Under the pieces are notes generated by a model. The model had not been told where the DNA came from. It searched no databases and saw only the letters and a list, made by a program, of their open reading frames with translations. Positions 45,277-52,654 of a stretch of 64,000 nucleotides of DNA are shown here, piece by piece. Both the position numbers and the translations under genes were made by a program. Positions within the stretch are counted from its first letter, which is position 1, and each line of letters begins with the position of its first letter. The DNA is from an uncultured Dongia sp. (lineage in GTDB: Bacteria; Pseudomonadota; Alphaproteobacteria; Dongiales; Dongiaceae): assembly GCF_936916975.1 (NCBI RefSeq), contig NZ_CAKZGO010000025.1, positions 62,001 through 126,000 on the forward strand, in the 5' to 3' direction.

Positions 45277-46398
45277 GTGACACTTGCCACCGAGATCGCA
45301 CCGCGCGCCGTTAAGATTCCGGCCGGGCCAAATCCCGTCGGTCCCGGCGAACCCGAGCCAGTCAATCTGGAGCTCAATCCCATAGAAGTGGCGGTCGTCG
45401 GTCTCTTTCTGCTGGCCGGGCTATGGGCGCTCTATGTGGCGAGGCCTGTCGTGCTGCCGGTCGTCGTCGCCTTTGTTCTGCGACTGCTGCTGCAGCCGGT
45501 GTACCGCCTGCTGACGAAAGCGCATTTCCCCAAGGCCATCGCATCACTTTTCACCGTTGCCCTCTTCGTCGGCTTGATCTTGCTCGTCTGCGCGCCGCTC
45601 ACCTCTTCGGCGAGCGGCTGGGTGGATCTGTTGCCCGATGCCACCGAGCGGCTTGGTGAGCGCCTTAGCCTGCTGCGCGAGCCCATCGAGCTGGTGCAGC
45701 GCCTCATTCGCCATGCCGAGAACGCGACCAATGGCGGAGGGGCGACGGTCGCCGTGCAACATTTTGATCTGGTGGGCGCCGTTATTGGTGGCTTGAGCGC
45801 CATCACCGACGGCTTGTTCACAACTGGCCTGATCCTTTTCTTCCTGCTGATCGCCGGTGACAAATTCCTGCGCCGACTGGTTGAACTGCTCCCCACATTC
45901 CGCCAGAAACGGCAGGCGATCGATATCTCCCAGCAAATCGAGAGCGATATTTCGGCCTATCTGGTTACCGTGACTGTCATGAACATGGCAGTCGGCGTCG
46001 CCGTCGGCATCAGCATGTATTTCTGCGGCATGAGCGATCCCCTGCTTTGGGCGGTGCTGGCGTTCACCTTGAACTATGTGCCGATCCTCGGGCCACTGGC
46101 CGGCATCGGCATCTTCCTGCTGGCAGGCTTCCTGAGTTTCGACAGCAACTGGCTGGCGGCGCTGCCGGCGGCACTGTACCTGGTCATCCATGTCATCGAG
46201 GGCGAAATTGTGACGCCGCTGCTGCTCGCCAAGCGGTTCACGCTTAACCCGGTTGTTGTCATCCTGTCGCTGGTGTTCTGGTATTGGATGTGGGGGGTAC
46301 CCGGGGCCATTCTGGCGGTGCCGATGCTGGCGATCACCAAGATCCTGTGCGACCGCGTTGATGCCCTGCGGCCGCTGGGGCATATGCTAGAAGATTGA
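45277..46398 (+). CDS. AI-2E family transporter (YdiK/PerM type membrane protein)
   Basis: A 373-residue inner-membrane protein of the AI-2E/PerM family, named after the TqsA protein but with varied roles including sodium/proton exchange and export. About eight hydrophobic helices: pairs near 30-60 (VAVVGLFLLAGLWALYVARP) and 85-105 (SLFTVALFVGLILLVCAPL), one near 180, and a C-terminal group including AVLAFTLNYVPILGPLAGIG and FLLAGFLSFDSNW, where the NYVPxxGP segment is the family signature, and GVPGAILAVPMLAI near the end. GTG start with GAGGA upstream. Under a probable EcfG promoter and divergent from the unknown gene at 44519. Confidence 0.92.
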   Translation: MTLATEIAPRAVKIPAGPNPVGPGEPEPVNLELNPIEVAVVGLFLLAGLWALYVARPVVLPVVVAFVLRLLLQPVYRLLTKAHFPKAIASLFTVALFVGLILLVCAPLTSSASGWVDLLPDATERLGERLSLLREPIELVQRLIRHAENATNGGGATVAVQHFDLVGAVIGGLSAITDGLFTTGLILFFLLIAGDKFLRRLVELLPTFRQKRQAIDISQQIESDISAYLVTVTVMNMAVGVAVGISMYFCGMSDPLLWAVLAFTLNYVPILGPLAGIGIFLLAGFLSFDSNWLAALPAALYLVIHVIEGEIVTPLLLAKRFTLNPVVVILSLVFWYWMWGVPGAILAVPMLAITKILCDRVDALRPLGHMLED

Positions 46399-46440
46399 GC
46401 TGCCGGGACCGGCTCGCAACGCGGCCCCGGCAAATCGTCG

Positions 46441-47184
46441 TCAGCGTGGATTGGCCTCATAAGCCGGCAGCGCCTTCAGGCGGTCCTTGGTCGCATTGAC
46501 CAGCGCCTTTACGTCGCTCTGCGCACCGCTGAGCTGGATATCTTTCCAGTTTAGCAGCACCGAATGGGTGCCAATCCCAAGGAAGCCCCCGACATCGACC
46601 ACCACGCCCTGTACGCTGCCATCTTCCTGCAGAACCACCTCGCCTACTTCGCCGACCGTATCGCCGTCACTGTTCTCGACGGCGAGGCCGATCAGCTTGC
46701 TGGTGTTGATGGTGCCATCGCCATTCTTGATAGGTGTCGTTACCGGCATCAAGCTGGTCGTTTCGGTGGGGACATAAGGCTTGCCGTCATCCGTCATCAC
46801 CTTGCCGCGCAGGTTATCGTCGGCGTAGTCATATGGCGGCGTTGACTCGGCCGTCTCCTTGGTCAGGCTAGTGACGATCTTGCCATCTTCGGCCTGCTTC
46901 AGATCTTTCCACGCCACCGGGACCAGTTTGTCGGTCTGCAGCCAGCCGCCCACGTCGACGATCACCGATCGCACGCGGCCGTCGGTGTCAACCATCACAC
47001 TATCAATCTCGCCAACGGCGTCACCCGTGGCATCGACGACAGCCTTGCCGATAAGGGTGCCAGCATCGACACTCCCATCTGCTGCGACGTTCGTCGTCAT
47101 GATGGTATTATCCGCCAAAGTCACCGCTGGCGATGCAATCATCAGCACGGCCAGCGCCACACCTGCTTTGAACATGTTGTTCAT
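46441..47184 (-). CDS. Secreted PRC-barrel domain protein, copy 1
   Basis: A 247-residue exported protein with two PRC-barrel domains. The signal peptide (MFKAGVALAVLMIASPAVTLADN) directs it to the periplasm. Domain 1 (LIGKAVVDATGDAVGEIDSV, RSVIVDVGGWLQTDKL) and domain 2 (KLIGLAVENSDGDTVGEVGE, VDVGGFLGIGTHSVLLNW) are each about 75 residues. It is clearly paralogous to the protein at 48663-49439. PRC-barrel proteins of this type are common stress-induced envelope proteins of unknown mechanism. GAGGAGA lies eight bases before ATG 47184, and a consensus EcfG promoter is 36 bp upstream. Confidence 0.92.
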   Translation of the reverse strand: MNNMFKAGVALAVLMIASPAVTLADNTIMTTNVAADGSVDAGTLIGKAVVDATGDAVGEIDSVMVDTDGRVRSVIVDVGGWLQTDKLVPVAWKDLKQAEDGKIVTSLTKETAESTPPYDYADDNLRGKVMTDDGKPYVPTETTSLMPVTTPIKNGDGTINTSKLIGLAVENSDGDTVGEVGEVVLQEDGSVQGVVVDVGGFLGIGTHSVLLNWKDIQLSGAQSDVKALVNATKDRLKALPAYEANPR

Positions 47185-47219
47185 CTCGCTTCTCCTCACT
47201 GCCCATTTGTGAGGATAGG

Positions 47220-47244
47220 AACGGGAGGCACTCCGAATGGTTCC
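47220..47244 (-). promoter_or_regulatory. EcfG-type promoter, full consensus
   Basis: On the minus strand GGAAC (47244-47240) and CGTT (47223-47220) are 16 bp apart. The predicted start near 47212 gives a leader of about 28 nt to the PRC-barrel ATG. As at phyR, the outer bases form a GGAAC...GTTCC palindrome (47218-47244), so the plus strand also shows GGAAC-N16-GGTT. Confidence 0.75.
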
Positions 47245-47345
47245 TGCAGGCGCTGGCGCCATTCTCCATAAACACATGGTAATGAATAGTTTTACCGAGT
47301 TGGCAAGGCGATCAGACGGCGTGTCAGCAGCAGGCGCAGCTGTCG

Positions 47346-48389
47346 CTACTGGGCAGACTTGATTTCGTTCCAGAGATCAGATCGCTTGGTCGGATCCTCG
47401 ACCGCTTCCAGATAGATCAACTTGTCGGTAGCGCCGGCGTTGGGCGACGGGAGAACTGTGTTGCCAAATCCGGTGCGCTGCGACAATTGCTCGCTGATCT
47501 TCTTCTGCAGCACGAAGTTGATCCATTGCTCGGCCAATTCCTTTTCCTCGACACCACTGGTCAGTACCCAGGTATCGAGCCAGGCAAGCGCCCCTTCACT
47601 CGGCTTGATATAGGCGATATGAGCGCCAGCATCCTGCATAGTCTTGACCTGCTGCTGGCCGTAATTGGCAAAGATCAGCGCCACGTCGTTGCTCTGATAG
47701 ATCTGCAGGGCCTCATCTGCCGTGCTGTAGAAGCTCAGCACATTGGCTTTGAGAGCAATGAGCTTCGCTTTGATCTCTTCCAGCTGCGCGGAGGTCAGGT
47801 TGAACGGGTCGACCATGCCCATAGTAAGAGCCGTGAACGAGAAGTTGTGCTCCCCGTTGTCGTAAGCCAGCACCTTGCCTTTGTACTTTGGATCCCACAG
47901 CACATCCATGCCGGTCGGCGCCGGGCTGACCTTGTCGGTGTCGTAGATGAGGCCGATGGAATCGAAGCAAAACGGGATGGCATGCACCTTGCCATTGCGC
48001 ATCACGCCCGTGACCTTGGTGAGGTCGACAAAATTCGACAGCTGACTCTTTTGATTCGGCACCTTGTCGAGATCAATCGGTGTCGTCAGCCCGGCGTCGA
48101 TGTAGCGCTGCAGTTGCGCGGTGTTGACGGAGAAGAGGTCGAAGTCCTGACCCTCGGAACCCTTGATCTTTGTCCAGACTTCTTCATCAGTGCCGATAAA
48201 GACGACGCTGACATCCGAGCCGGTCTTCTGTTCGAACTCCTTCACCCAATCGTCGTCGGCATAGCCCTGCCAGGCGAGAATGCGCAATTCCTTCGCTTCG
48301 GCAGCCACCACCGCCATGAAACTCGTGCCGAGCAGGGCGCCGAGCCCGACCATCATCGTCAGTCCGTGCTTTAGTCGGCGTTGCGACAT
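47346..48389 (-). CDS. ABC transporter substrate-binding protein, polyamine (PotD/PotF) type
   Basis: A 347-residue periplasmic binding protein with signal peptide (GLTMMVGLGALLGTSFMAVVAAEA). The mature start KELRILAWQGYADDDWVKEFEQ and later AIPFCFDSIGLIYDTDKV, YDNGEHNFSFTALTMG and LIFANYGQQQVKTM follow the SBP_bac type of the spermidine/putrescine group. No permease or ATPase gene is adjacent, so it is an orphan binding protein or works with a transporter elsewhere. ATG 48389 has AAGGTGAG upstream (GTG 48395 is possible). It lies between two PRC-barrel genes. Confidence 0.88.
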   Translation of the reverse strand: MSQRRLKHGLTMMVGLGALLGTSFMAVVAAEAKELRILAWQGYADDDWVKEFEQKTGSDVSVVFIGTDEEVWTKIKGSEGQDFDLFSVNTAQLQRYIDAGLTTPIDLDKVPNQKSQLSNFVDLTKVTGVMRNGKVHAIPFCFDSIGLIYDTDKVSPAPTGMDVLWDPKYKGKVLAYDNGEHNFSFTALTMGMVDPFNLTSAQLEEIKAKLIALKANVLSFYSTADEALQIYQSNDVALIFANYGQQQVKTMQDAGAHIAYIKPSEGALAWLDTWVLTSGVEEKELAEQWINFVLQKKISEQLSQRTGFGNTVLPSPNAGATDKLIYLEAVEDPTKRSDLWNEIKSAQ

Positions 48390-48600
48390 GCTCACCTTCG
48401 CTGCCTATCGTGCATCATCATCGTTTATGCGTCGCCACCTTGATTTGCCGACCGAGCCTACGGCGCCGTTCGCGCCATCTCACGATCACACCTCTGGCTG
48501 GCACCCATATCGCACTGCCGACCATCTTGCCAATATTCTGCTACAGATTCTCCGTCAAATGTCCATGCCTATCGTAGATTCCCCGAATAAACCAATCCTC

Positions 48601-48625
48601 GCAACCGCAGTGGTCCATGTTCGTT
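48601..48625 (+). promoter_or_regulatory. EcfG-type promoter candidate for PRC-barrel copy 2
   Basis: GCAAC (48601-48605) and CGTT (48622-48625) are 16 bp apart; one mismatch in the -35. Predicted leader about 30 nt to ATG 48663. The rest of the 270-bp gap back to the binding-protein gene shows nothing else I can name. Confidence 0.45.
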
Positions 48626-48662
48626 AATGCGGCAGGGACACATCACCTAAAGGAGAGTTGCG

Positions 48663-49439
48663 ATGAACAAGATAGCGAAATTCGGCGCCGCCCTGGCGCT
48701 GGTCATGGGGGTCGCCGCGGCGCCCGCCTACGCCGACAGCACCACTACGGCGACCGAGATCCAAGCCAGTGGTGCGGTTGATGCAGGTAAGCTCATCGGC
48801 AGGAACGTGGTCGATGCCAACGGCGATACAGTGGGCGAAATCGACAGCGTCATGGTCGGTGCCAACGGCAAGGTCAAGGCCGTCGTACTCGATGTAAGCA
48901 CCTGGCTCCAGTCGGAGAAACTCATCAGCCTTCCCTGGTCGGATCTCGCCATGACCGAGGACGGCGCGATCACGTCGACCCTCATGAAGGAAGACGCCAA
49001 GGCGGCCGCCGATTACAAATACGCTGCCGAAGACCGGCGTCGTAAAGTCCTCGACGAAAAGGGCGAAATCTATGCCGATGCCGGCACAACTGACACCGAG
49101 ATGACCACCGCCAGCGGTGGTGACGGCACCTTGCTAGGCACCCCGATCAAGAACCCGGACGGGTCCGTGAATGCCAGCCAGCTCGTTGGCCTCGATATTG
49201 AGGATGGCGAAGGTGACAACATCGGTGAAGTCGGCGAAGTCGTCATCGGTAGCAACGGCAAGCTCGAAGGCGTTCTCGTCGACGTCGGTGGCTTCCTCGG
49301 GATGGGCACGCATCACGTGCTCCTGAACTGGAAAGACATCAATCTGTCCGGTACCGGCGACGACGTAAAGGCCGTTGTAAACACGACAAAGGAAAACCTG
49401 AAGTCGCTACCCGAATTCACAACCAAGGCGGAAAACTAA
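48663..49439 (+). CDS. Secreted PRC-barrel domain protein, copy 2
   Basis: A 258-residue exported protein with signal peptide (IAKFGAALALVMGVAAAPAYA) and two PRC-barrel domains: LIGRNVVDANGDTVGEIDSV with VLDVSTWLQSEKL, and LVGLDIEDGEGDNIGEVGEV with VDVGGFLGMGTHHVLLNW. Domain layout and many positions match copy 1 at 46441-47184, so they arose by duplication. AAAGGAGAG precedes the ATG by seven bases. A perfect hairpin terminator follows within 5 bp of the stop. Confidence 0.93.
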   Translation: MNKIAKFGAALALVMGVAAAPAYADSTTTATEIQASGAVDAGKLIGRNVVDANGDTVGEIDSVMVGANGKVKAVVLDVSTWLQSEKLISLPWSDLAMTEDGAITSTLMKEDAKAAADYKYAAEDRRRKVLDEKGEIYADAGTTDTEMTTASGGDGTLLGTPIKNPDGSVNASQLVGLDIEDGEGDNIGEVGEVVIGSNGKLEGVLVDVGGFLGMGTHHVLLNWKDINLSGTGDDVKAVVNTTKENLKSLPEFTTKAEN

Positions 49440-49443
49440 AGGT

Positions 49444-49480
49444 AATAGCCGGGATGGATGACTCCATCCCGGCTATTTTC
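49444..49480 (+). terminator. Rho-independent terminator of PRC-barrel copy 2
   Basis: AATAGCCGGGATGGA (49444-49458) and its exact reverse complement (49463-49477) form a 15-bp stem with a TGAC loop, followed by a short T-run. Confidence 0.9.
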
Positions 49481-49510
49481 TGCGCTCCACAGGTAAATAC
49501 GGACAGTCGC

Positions 49511-49771
49511 ATGCGGGACCTATACGGACATTTGATGTCAGAGATTGCTCGGCTCGGCAAAGCTTTGGAAATCCTTGCACAGACGTTGAGGGTCCAGCGC
49601 GTCACATTCGAGCATACCCGGCGTGAGCGTGATGGCCTGCGCTCCGAACTCGACATCGCCAACGCGAAGGTCAGATGCCTCGCGGTAGCGCTTGAGGCGG
49701 CAAGGTCGGAAGGGACCGACTCCCGTTCCCGACCCTTCACCTTGGCAGCGAAGCGCGACACCCTCCACTGA
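49511..49771 (+). CDS. Possible small coiled-coil protein
   Basis: From ATG 49511 an 86-codon frame reads MRDLYGHLMSEIARLGKALE, then ILAQTLRVQRVTFEHTRRER and a further charged helix up to VALEAARSEG. The heptad-like pattern suggests a coiled coil. The Shine-Dalgarno is weak and I recognise no family. An upstream ATG at 49454 in the same frame falls inside the terminator stem, so it is unlikely. Convergent with the gene at 49803. It may be real or chance. Confidence 0.4.
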   Translation: MRDLYGHLMSEIARLGKALEILAQTLRVQRVTFEHTRRERDGLRSELDIANAKVRCLAVALEAARSEGTDSRSRPFTLAAKRDTLH

Positions 49772-49802
49772 GGACATCGTTGCATCGATTGCGCCACGCA
49801 AC

Positions 49803-50150
49803 CTAATTCATAGATCGAGGTTTGTCTCTTCCTGGCGCGCTGCCCCCTTGGTCGGGTGCGGCCGAGCCGTCATCGGTCGGCGCGACAGGGTCGGCCAACT
49901 CCGGAATGACCTCAACCAGTCTTTGCAGATAGACGTCGAGCAATGGCGCCTTGCCGGTTTTCTCCATGCATGCTGCGTCAAGCCTCACCGCCTCCGCGAG
50001 GCGCGGGCGACCGGCCCGTGCCGGATCGGAGTAGTCGCGCAAAGTCTTCGGCGAGAGATGAACAACCTCCGCCGCAGCGCCTGCCCCGAGAGTGCGCACA
50101 ATTTCCAAGATGGCCCCCTCAAAGGAGCCGTCTTCTCGACGTTTTGTCAT
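49803..50150 (-). CDS. Unknown protein, SPKTIRDYSDP family, short paralogue
   Basis: A 115-residue protein paralogous to the one at 44519-44995. It begins MTKRREDGSFEGAILEIVRT and contains AAEVVHLSPKTLRDYSDPAR, then LAEAVRLDAACMEKTGKAPL. The conserved block suggests a helix-turn-helix-like core plus a following helix pair; the C-terminal 35 residues are a disordered Pro/Gly/Asp-rich tail. GGAGG precedes the ATG by five bases, strongly supporting the start. Unlike its paralogue it shows no EcfG-type site upstream. Function unknown. Confidence 0.85.
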   Translation of the reverse strand: MTKRREDGSFEGAILEIVRTLGAGAAAEVVHLSPKTLRDYSDPARAGRPRLAEAVRLDAACMEKTGKAPLLDVYLQRLVEVIPELADPVAPTDDGSAAPDQGGSAPGRDKPRSMN

Positions 50151-50326
50151 AAGTCCTCCGGATCAATCCTTTTGAAGAAAGGATCTAGCGCCCTAACAGT
50201 TCCAAGGCGGCCGCATTCTCGTGAACAATGACGTTTTCTCCGACAAAAATGAGTCCGAAGCACTCATTCGTGCGATTTGGCGTCAGAGTTATATCAGCCG
50301 CCTGCCGATACAGGTGGCTTGCGGTC

Positions 50327-51364
50327 TCAACGCCGGGAAGGCGGGATGCGGCCGGCACGGCTTTTTTCCACCCGCGCTTTGACGCTGGTATGGCGAAATA
50401 CTGGCGCCGATGTGGTCTGGCGGCGGTCGGTGCTGGGTGAACAGCCGAACATGCCGCGATAGACCCGCGAGAAATTTTCCAGCGACGCAAAGCCCGATCC
50501 CATCGCCACCTCGGTCACCAGCAGATCGGTCTGCTGCAGCAGCTGGTGCGCCTTGGCGAGACGGATGCGGGTGTATTCGCGGGTGATGGTGGATTGCAGA
50601 TAGACTTGGAAATGACGCTGCAGCTGGCGTTGCGACAACCCGACCTTTTCTGCGATTTCGCCGCAGGACAGCGGCTCCTCGATAGCGTCGCGCATGATGG
50701 CGAGAGCGCGCCGCACCGCCTGGCTGCCTTCTTCCGATCTGCCGGCGTCTTTTCCATCGGTCGCGCCCTGTACTTCGCCGCCGGAACGCACATGACCGAT
50801 CAGCATGTGGCGGCCGACCTCCTCGGCAAGATCGCCATGCCCCATCTGCCCCATCCAATGCAGCAGCATGTCTAGGATGGCGGTCGCCCCGGCACAGGTG
50901 AGGCGGCCACGATCGATATTGTAGAGCGTCGGCTTCGCCTTCACGTCCGGGTAGCGTTCCTGAAAACCCTCGAGATTGTCCCAATGCACTGCAGCTGTGT
51001 GCCCGTTGAGCAATCCGGCCGCAGCGAGAATTTCGCTGCCGGTTTCGACGCCGCCGATCTCCACACCGAAGCGCGCCACTCGCCGCAACCAACTGGTGAT
51101 GCGGCGATCCTTTGCATGCTGCTTGGGATTGAAACTCGCAAGCACGAAGATCGTCTCGAAAGACATGTCGGTCGGCAGTGGGCCATCGACGGGGACCAGC
51201 AGATGGTTGCTCGCGCGCACCGCCGCGCCGTCCGCCGACAGCACCTCCCAAGCGAAGATCTTTTCCTGCGCCAGCCAATTGCCGACAAACAGCGTCTCGA
51301 TGGCAAGTGCGAGGCCGAGATTGGAGAAGTCCGGGCTGAGTACGAAACCAACCTTGCGCGGCAT
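50327..51364 (-). CDS. GlxA-family AraC-type transcriptional regulator
   Basis: A 345-residue regulator with an N-terminal class I glutaminase-like (DJ-1/PfpI) domain (KVGFVLSPDFSNLGLALAIE, VARFGVEIGGVETGSEILAAAGL) and a C-terminal AraC domain with two helix-turn-helix motifs (CGEIAEKVGLSQRQLQRHFQ, and LVTEVAMGSGFASLENFSRV). The architecture is that of GlxA/GbdR/ArgR-type regulators, many of which control catabolism of betaines, carnitine or amino acids. The gene is divergent from the Rieske oxygenase/GMC operon, which it probably activates. The last 40 residues after FGCSPS are an unusual basic tail. AAGGA lies upstream of ATG 51364. Confidence 0.92.
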   Translation of the reverse strand: MPRKVGFVLSPDFSNLGLALAIETLFVGNWLAQEKIFAWEVLSADGAAVRASNHLLVPVDGPLPTDMSFETIFVLASFNPKQHAKDRRITSWLRRVARFGVEIGGVETGSEILAAAGLLNGHTAAVHWDNLEGFQERYPDVKAKPTLYNIDRGRLTCAGATAILDMLLHWMGQMGHGDLAEEVGRHMLIGHVRSGGEVQGATDGKDAGRSEEGSQAVRRALAIMRDAIEEPLSCGEIAEKVGLSQRQLQRHFQVYLQSTITREYTRIRLAKAHQLLQQTDLLVTEVAMGSGFASLENFSRVYRGMFGCSPSTDRRQTTSAPVFRHTSVKARVEKSRAGRIPPSRR

Positions 51365-51514
51365 GATGATTTGTCCTTCTCGGCTCCAATGTCTGACTTA
51401 ACCTCAAGATCGATACGGTAAATTACGTCGCACGAATGACGCTTTTTATCAAGTTCCTGCTGGGTGATCTCGGCACCTTCATCTCATGTTGTGAAGGCCC
51501 GCCGGAGAAACATC

Positions 51515-52654
51515 ATGCCAGCCACCAAGAAGACGACCTGGGACCAAGCCGATCGCGACCTGGGTAAGACCATGCCGTCGCGCTTCTTTTTCGATCCCGC
51601 CGTTTTCGAAGAAGAAAAGTGCCAGATCTTCTTCAAGGCCTGGCATGTCGTTGGCCACGTCAACGAGTTCAGAGAACCGGGCAGCTTCGTCACCCAGGAC
51701 ATCTTTGAACAAAGCGTCATCGTCATCAGCGGCCGCGACGGCGAGGTGCGTGCCTTCCACAATGTCTGCCAGCATCGCGGCAACCGCTTGATCAGCGCGC
51801 GGCGCGGCAAAAATCCGCCGGTGATCCGCTGCCCCTATCACTCCTGGTGCTACGGCCTCGACGGTGCATTGCGTTCGGCGCCCCGCAGCGATTGCCTGCA
51901 GGACTTCGACAAAGCCGAATATGGCCTGAAGCCGGTCAGGTTCGAGATCTATGCCGGCTTCGTCTACGTAACGCTCGACGATGCGGCAGAGCCGGTCGCG
52001 GAGATGGCCAGTGGCGCGGAAGCCGAGATGCGCCGCTTCCTGCCCGATCTCGATAGATTGCGACTGGTCGAGGAAGTCGATGTCGTAGTCGATGCCAATT
52101 GGAAAGTCATCCAGGAGAACTCGATCGAGGGCTATCACTTCGATCTTTCCGGACCGGTGCACAAGCACCTCGCATCCCTGATCGACTTCAAATCCTACAA
52201 GCTCACCGAGCACGGCCGATGGTGGACCTATATGGCGCCGCCGACCAGCGGCGCCGAGACGGCTTATGGCAAGCCGATTGCCGGCGCCACTTATCAGACC
52301 GACTGGTTCTTCAATATCGGCCTGTGGCCCAACACCACCTTCTATTGCTTTCCGTTCACCGACATGGTCGGCACCTTCATCATGATTCCGCTAGGGCCGG
52401 AAAAGTCTCTGCTGCGCTTTGGTTATTATGTGCCGGATCATCGCGTGACGCCGGAACTCACCAAGGCCGCCATCACCTGGATGAACCAGGAATTGGGCCC
52501 GGAGGACATCCAACTCAATGTCAGCAACCAGAAGGGCCTGCATTCCTTCGGCTTCGACCAGGGTCGCTACCTGATCGACGCGGAGAAGAGCAACCAGAGC
52601 GAACATCTGGTGCATCACTTCCACACGCTCTGCTACGAGGCGATCCGCCCGTGA
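51515..52654 (+). CDS. Rieske-type aromatic-ring-hydroxylating/N-demethylating oxygenase, alpha subunit
   Basis: A 379-residue oxygenase. The Rieske [2Fe-2S] site is CQHRGN at about 85 and CPYHSWCYG at about 106. The mononuclear iron site includes QENSIEGYHFDLSGPVHKHL from about residue 203, with the two histidines in place. In sequence style it resembles the oxygenases acting on quaternary amines (glycine betaine, carnitine, stachydrine) more than those acting on bicyclic aromatics. GGAGAAAC precedes ATG 51515; the frame starts further upstream at 51464. It overlaps the flavoprotein gene by 4 bp. No reductase gene is adjacent, so an electron donor must be encoded elsewhere. Confidence 0.9.
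   Translation: MPATKKTTWDQADRDLGKTMPSRFFFDPAVFEEEKCQIFFKAWHVVGHVNEFREPGSFVTQDIFEQSVIVISGRDGEVRAFHNVCQHRGNRLISARRGKNPPVIRCPYHSWCYGLDGALRSAPRSDCLQDFDKAEYGLKPVRFEIYAGFVYVTLDDAAEPVAEMASGAEAEMRRFLPDLDRLRLVEEVDVVVDANWKVIQENSIEGYHFDLSGPVHKHLASLIDFKSYKLTEHGRWWTYMAPPTSGAETAYGKPIAGATYQTDWFFNIGLWPNTTFYCFPFTDMVGTFIMIPLGPEKSLLRFGYYVPDHRVTPELTKAAITWMNQELGPEDIQLNVSNQKGLHSFGFDQGRYLIDAEKSNQSEHLVHHFHTLCYEAIRP

Noticed and set aside
36581-50150. Possible prophage or integrated element origin of the stress island
   Set aside because: No integrase, transposase, attachment repeats or phage genes are present and codon style matches the rest of the window.
50183-50215. GTTCC near 50210 tested as an EcfG -35 for the gene at 49803
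   Set aside because: At 16-17 bp spacing the -10 position does not read CGTT or a one-mismatch version.
50185-50490. Minus-strand frame whose last 38 residues (ITLTPNRTNECFGLIFVGEN and following) look protein-like
   Set aside because: No in-frame start codon precedes the protein-like part and most of the frame overlaps the AraC gene in another phase. It might be a gene remnant, but it could not be supported.
52099-52650. Long upstream extension of the GMC oxidoreductase frame
   Set aside because: It overlaps the Rieske oxygenase gene out of phase, and GTG 52651 with a GTGA overlap and a ribosome binding site gives a family-length protein.
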